This document shows, one piece after another, positions 32,603-32,814 of a stretch of 32,814 bases of DNA. Position 1 is the stretch's first letter. The number at the start of each line of letters is the position of its first letter. The position numbers and the translations under genes were made by a program. The DNA is taken from positions 1 through 32,814 of the forward strand of contig NZ_BCUY01000044.1 of assembly GCF_001591465.1 (NCBI RefSeq), in the 5' to 3' direction. This DNA comes from Cytobacillus firmus NBRC 15306 (GTDB lineage Bacteria > Bacillota > Bacilli > Bacillales > Cytobacillaceae). The notes under the pieces are model-generated. The model was given only the letters and a program-made list of their open reading frames with translations. It was not told the DNA's origin and did not search any database.

Positions 32603-32632
32603 TTGACTTTAGGTCTTAAATTATTGTAAGAT
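32603..32632 (+). promoter_or_regulatory. rRNA operon promoter P1
   Basis: The -35 TTGACT (32603-32608) and -10 TAAGAT (32627-32632) have an 18-nt spacer. It is the first of two tandem promoters ahead of the rrn leader. Confidence 0.75.
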
Positions 32633-32719
32633 AGTTTTTGTCGCTAAGGGTTATTGGCTCAGCGGCAATGAAACTTTTTAATCTGTTTGAATATCGAATA
32701 GAAAAAGGTAAAAAAGCTG

Positions 32720-32748
32720 TTGACTTACTTAAAAGAAGATGATAAGAT
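32720..32748 (+). promoter_or_regulatory. rRNA operon promoter P2
   Basis: The -35 TTGACT (32720-32725), 17-nt spacer and -10 TAAGAT (32743-32748) repeat the P1 hexamers. Tandem P1/P2 promoters are usual for Bacillus rrn operons. Confidence 0.82.
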
Positions 32749-32783
32749 GAATATCGTTGTCACTTCGAAAGGAGTTAGCACAT

Positions 32784-32814
32784 TAGTTCTTTGAAAACTA
32801 AACAAAACAGAAAC
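32784..32814 (+). promoter_or_regulatory. rrn leader with boxA-like antitermination element
   Basis: GTTCTTTGAAAACTA followed by AACAAAACAG is the conserved sequence found just upstream of 16S rRNA in Bacillus and acts as boxA for rRNA antitermination. The 16S gene should begin a short way beyond the window edge; none of its own sequence is visible. Confidence 0.85.

Noticed and set aside
32784..32814. Start of the 16S rRNA gene within the window
   Set aside because: Only the leader with the boxA-like element is visible; the conserved 16S 5' end is not reached.

Overview
The window looks like chromosomal DNA of a Bacillaceae member (Bacillus sensu lato). The supporting signs are AGGAGG-type ribosome binding sites, 7-1-7 Fur boxes of the TGATAATNATTATCA type, an rrn leader of Bacillus type at the right edge, and B. 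subtilis-like gene sets (BmrA, AhpCF, YtcD-YtbD-YtbE). I see no phage, IS element, CRISPR array or defence island.

Region 1 (1-19070) is an iron-acquisition island. A leftward operon (3933 to 97) encodes a FecE-type ATPase, a siderophore-binding lipoprotein and two FecCD permeases. Divergent from it is a Fur-boxed type-2 ferredoxin/flavodoxin reductase like YcgT/IruO (4148-5197). Next come an MFS transporter (leftward) and an HmoA/IsdG-like heme monooxygenase (rightward) around one Fur box. A second FecCD permease pair (9186 to 7121, leftward) is divergent from a Btr-like AraC regulator fused to a siderophore-binding domain. A second binding lipoprotein (11031-11978) precedes a complete petrobactin operon, asbABCDEF (12126-18970). 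AsbF makes 3,4-dihydroxybenzoate from dehydroshikimate, AsbC/D/E activate and transfer it, and AsbA/AsbB join the parts onto citrate. Six good Fur boxes sit in the intergenic regions, so the island reads as one iron-starvation regulon. Only one ATPase gene serves two permease pairs and two binding proteins.

Region 2 (19095-26611) holds a small YkuJ-like protein, a BmrA-like multidrug ABC half-transporter, a DUF4163/DUF3298-like protein, ahpCF with PerR/Fur-type boxes, and a PadR-HAAS membrane protein pair followed by a PhnA-like zinc-ribbon protein. Its intergenic regions carry a near-identical perfect palindrome; with one copy just downstream of asbF this makes three copies. It also carries a tandem pair of 41-nt elements with inverted ends.

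Region 3 (26714-32814) holds a sporulation-kinase-like histidine kinase, a short membrane-protein remnant, a ytcD-ytbD-ytbE cluster in which ytbE is a decayed pseudogene, a small acidic protein, and an alpha/beta hydrolase. The last ~210 bases are the tandem promoters and boxA-like leader of an rRNA operon; the 16S gene itself lies just outside.

Nothing here is clearly a new type of system. The observations most worth following are the MFS gene as a candidate siderophore exporter, the shared ATPase, the 20-21-bp phased GCACA repeats, the repeated palindrome, and the ATPase/lipoprotein reading-frame overlap.
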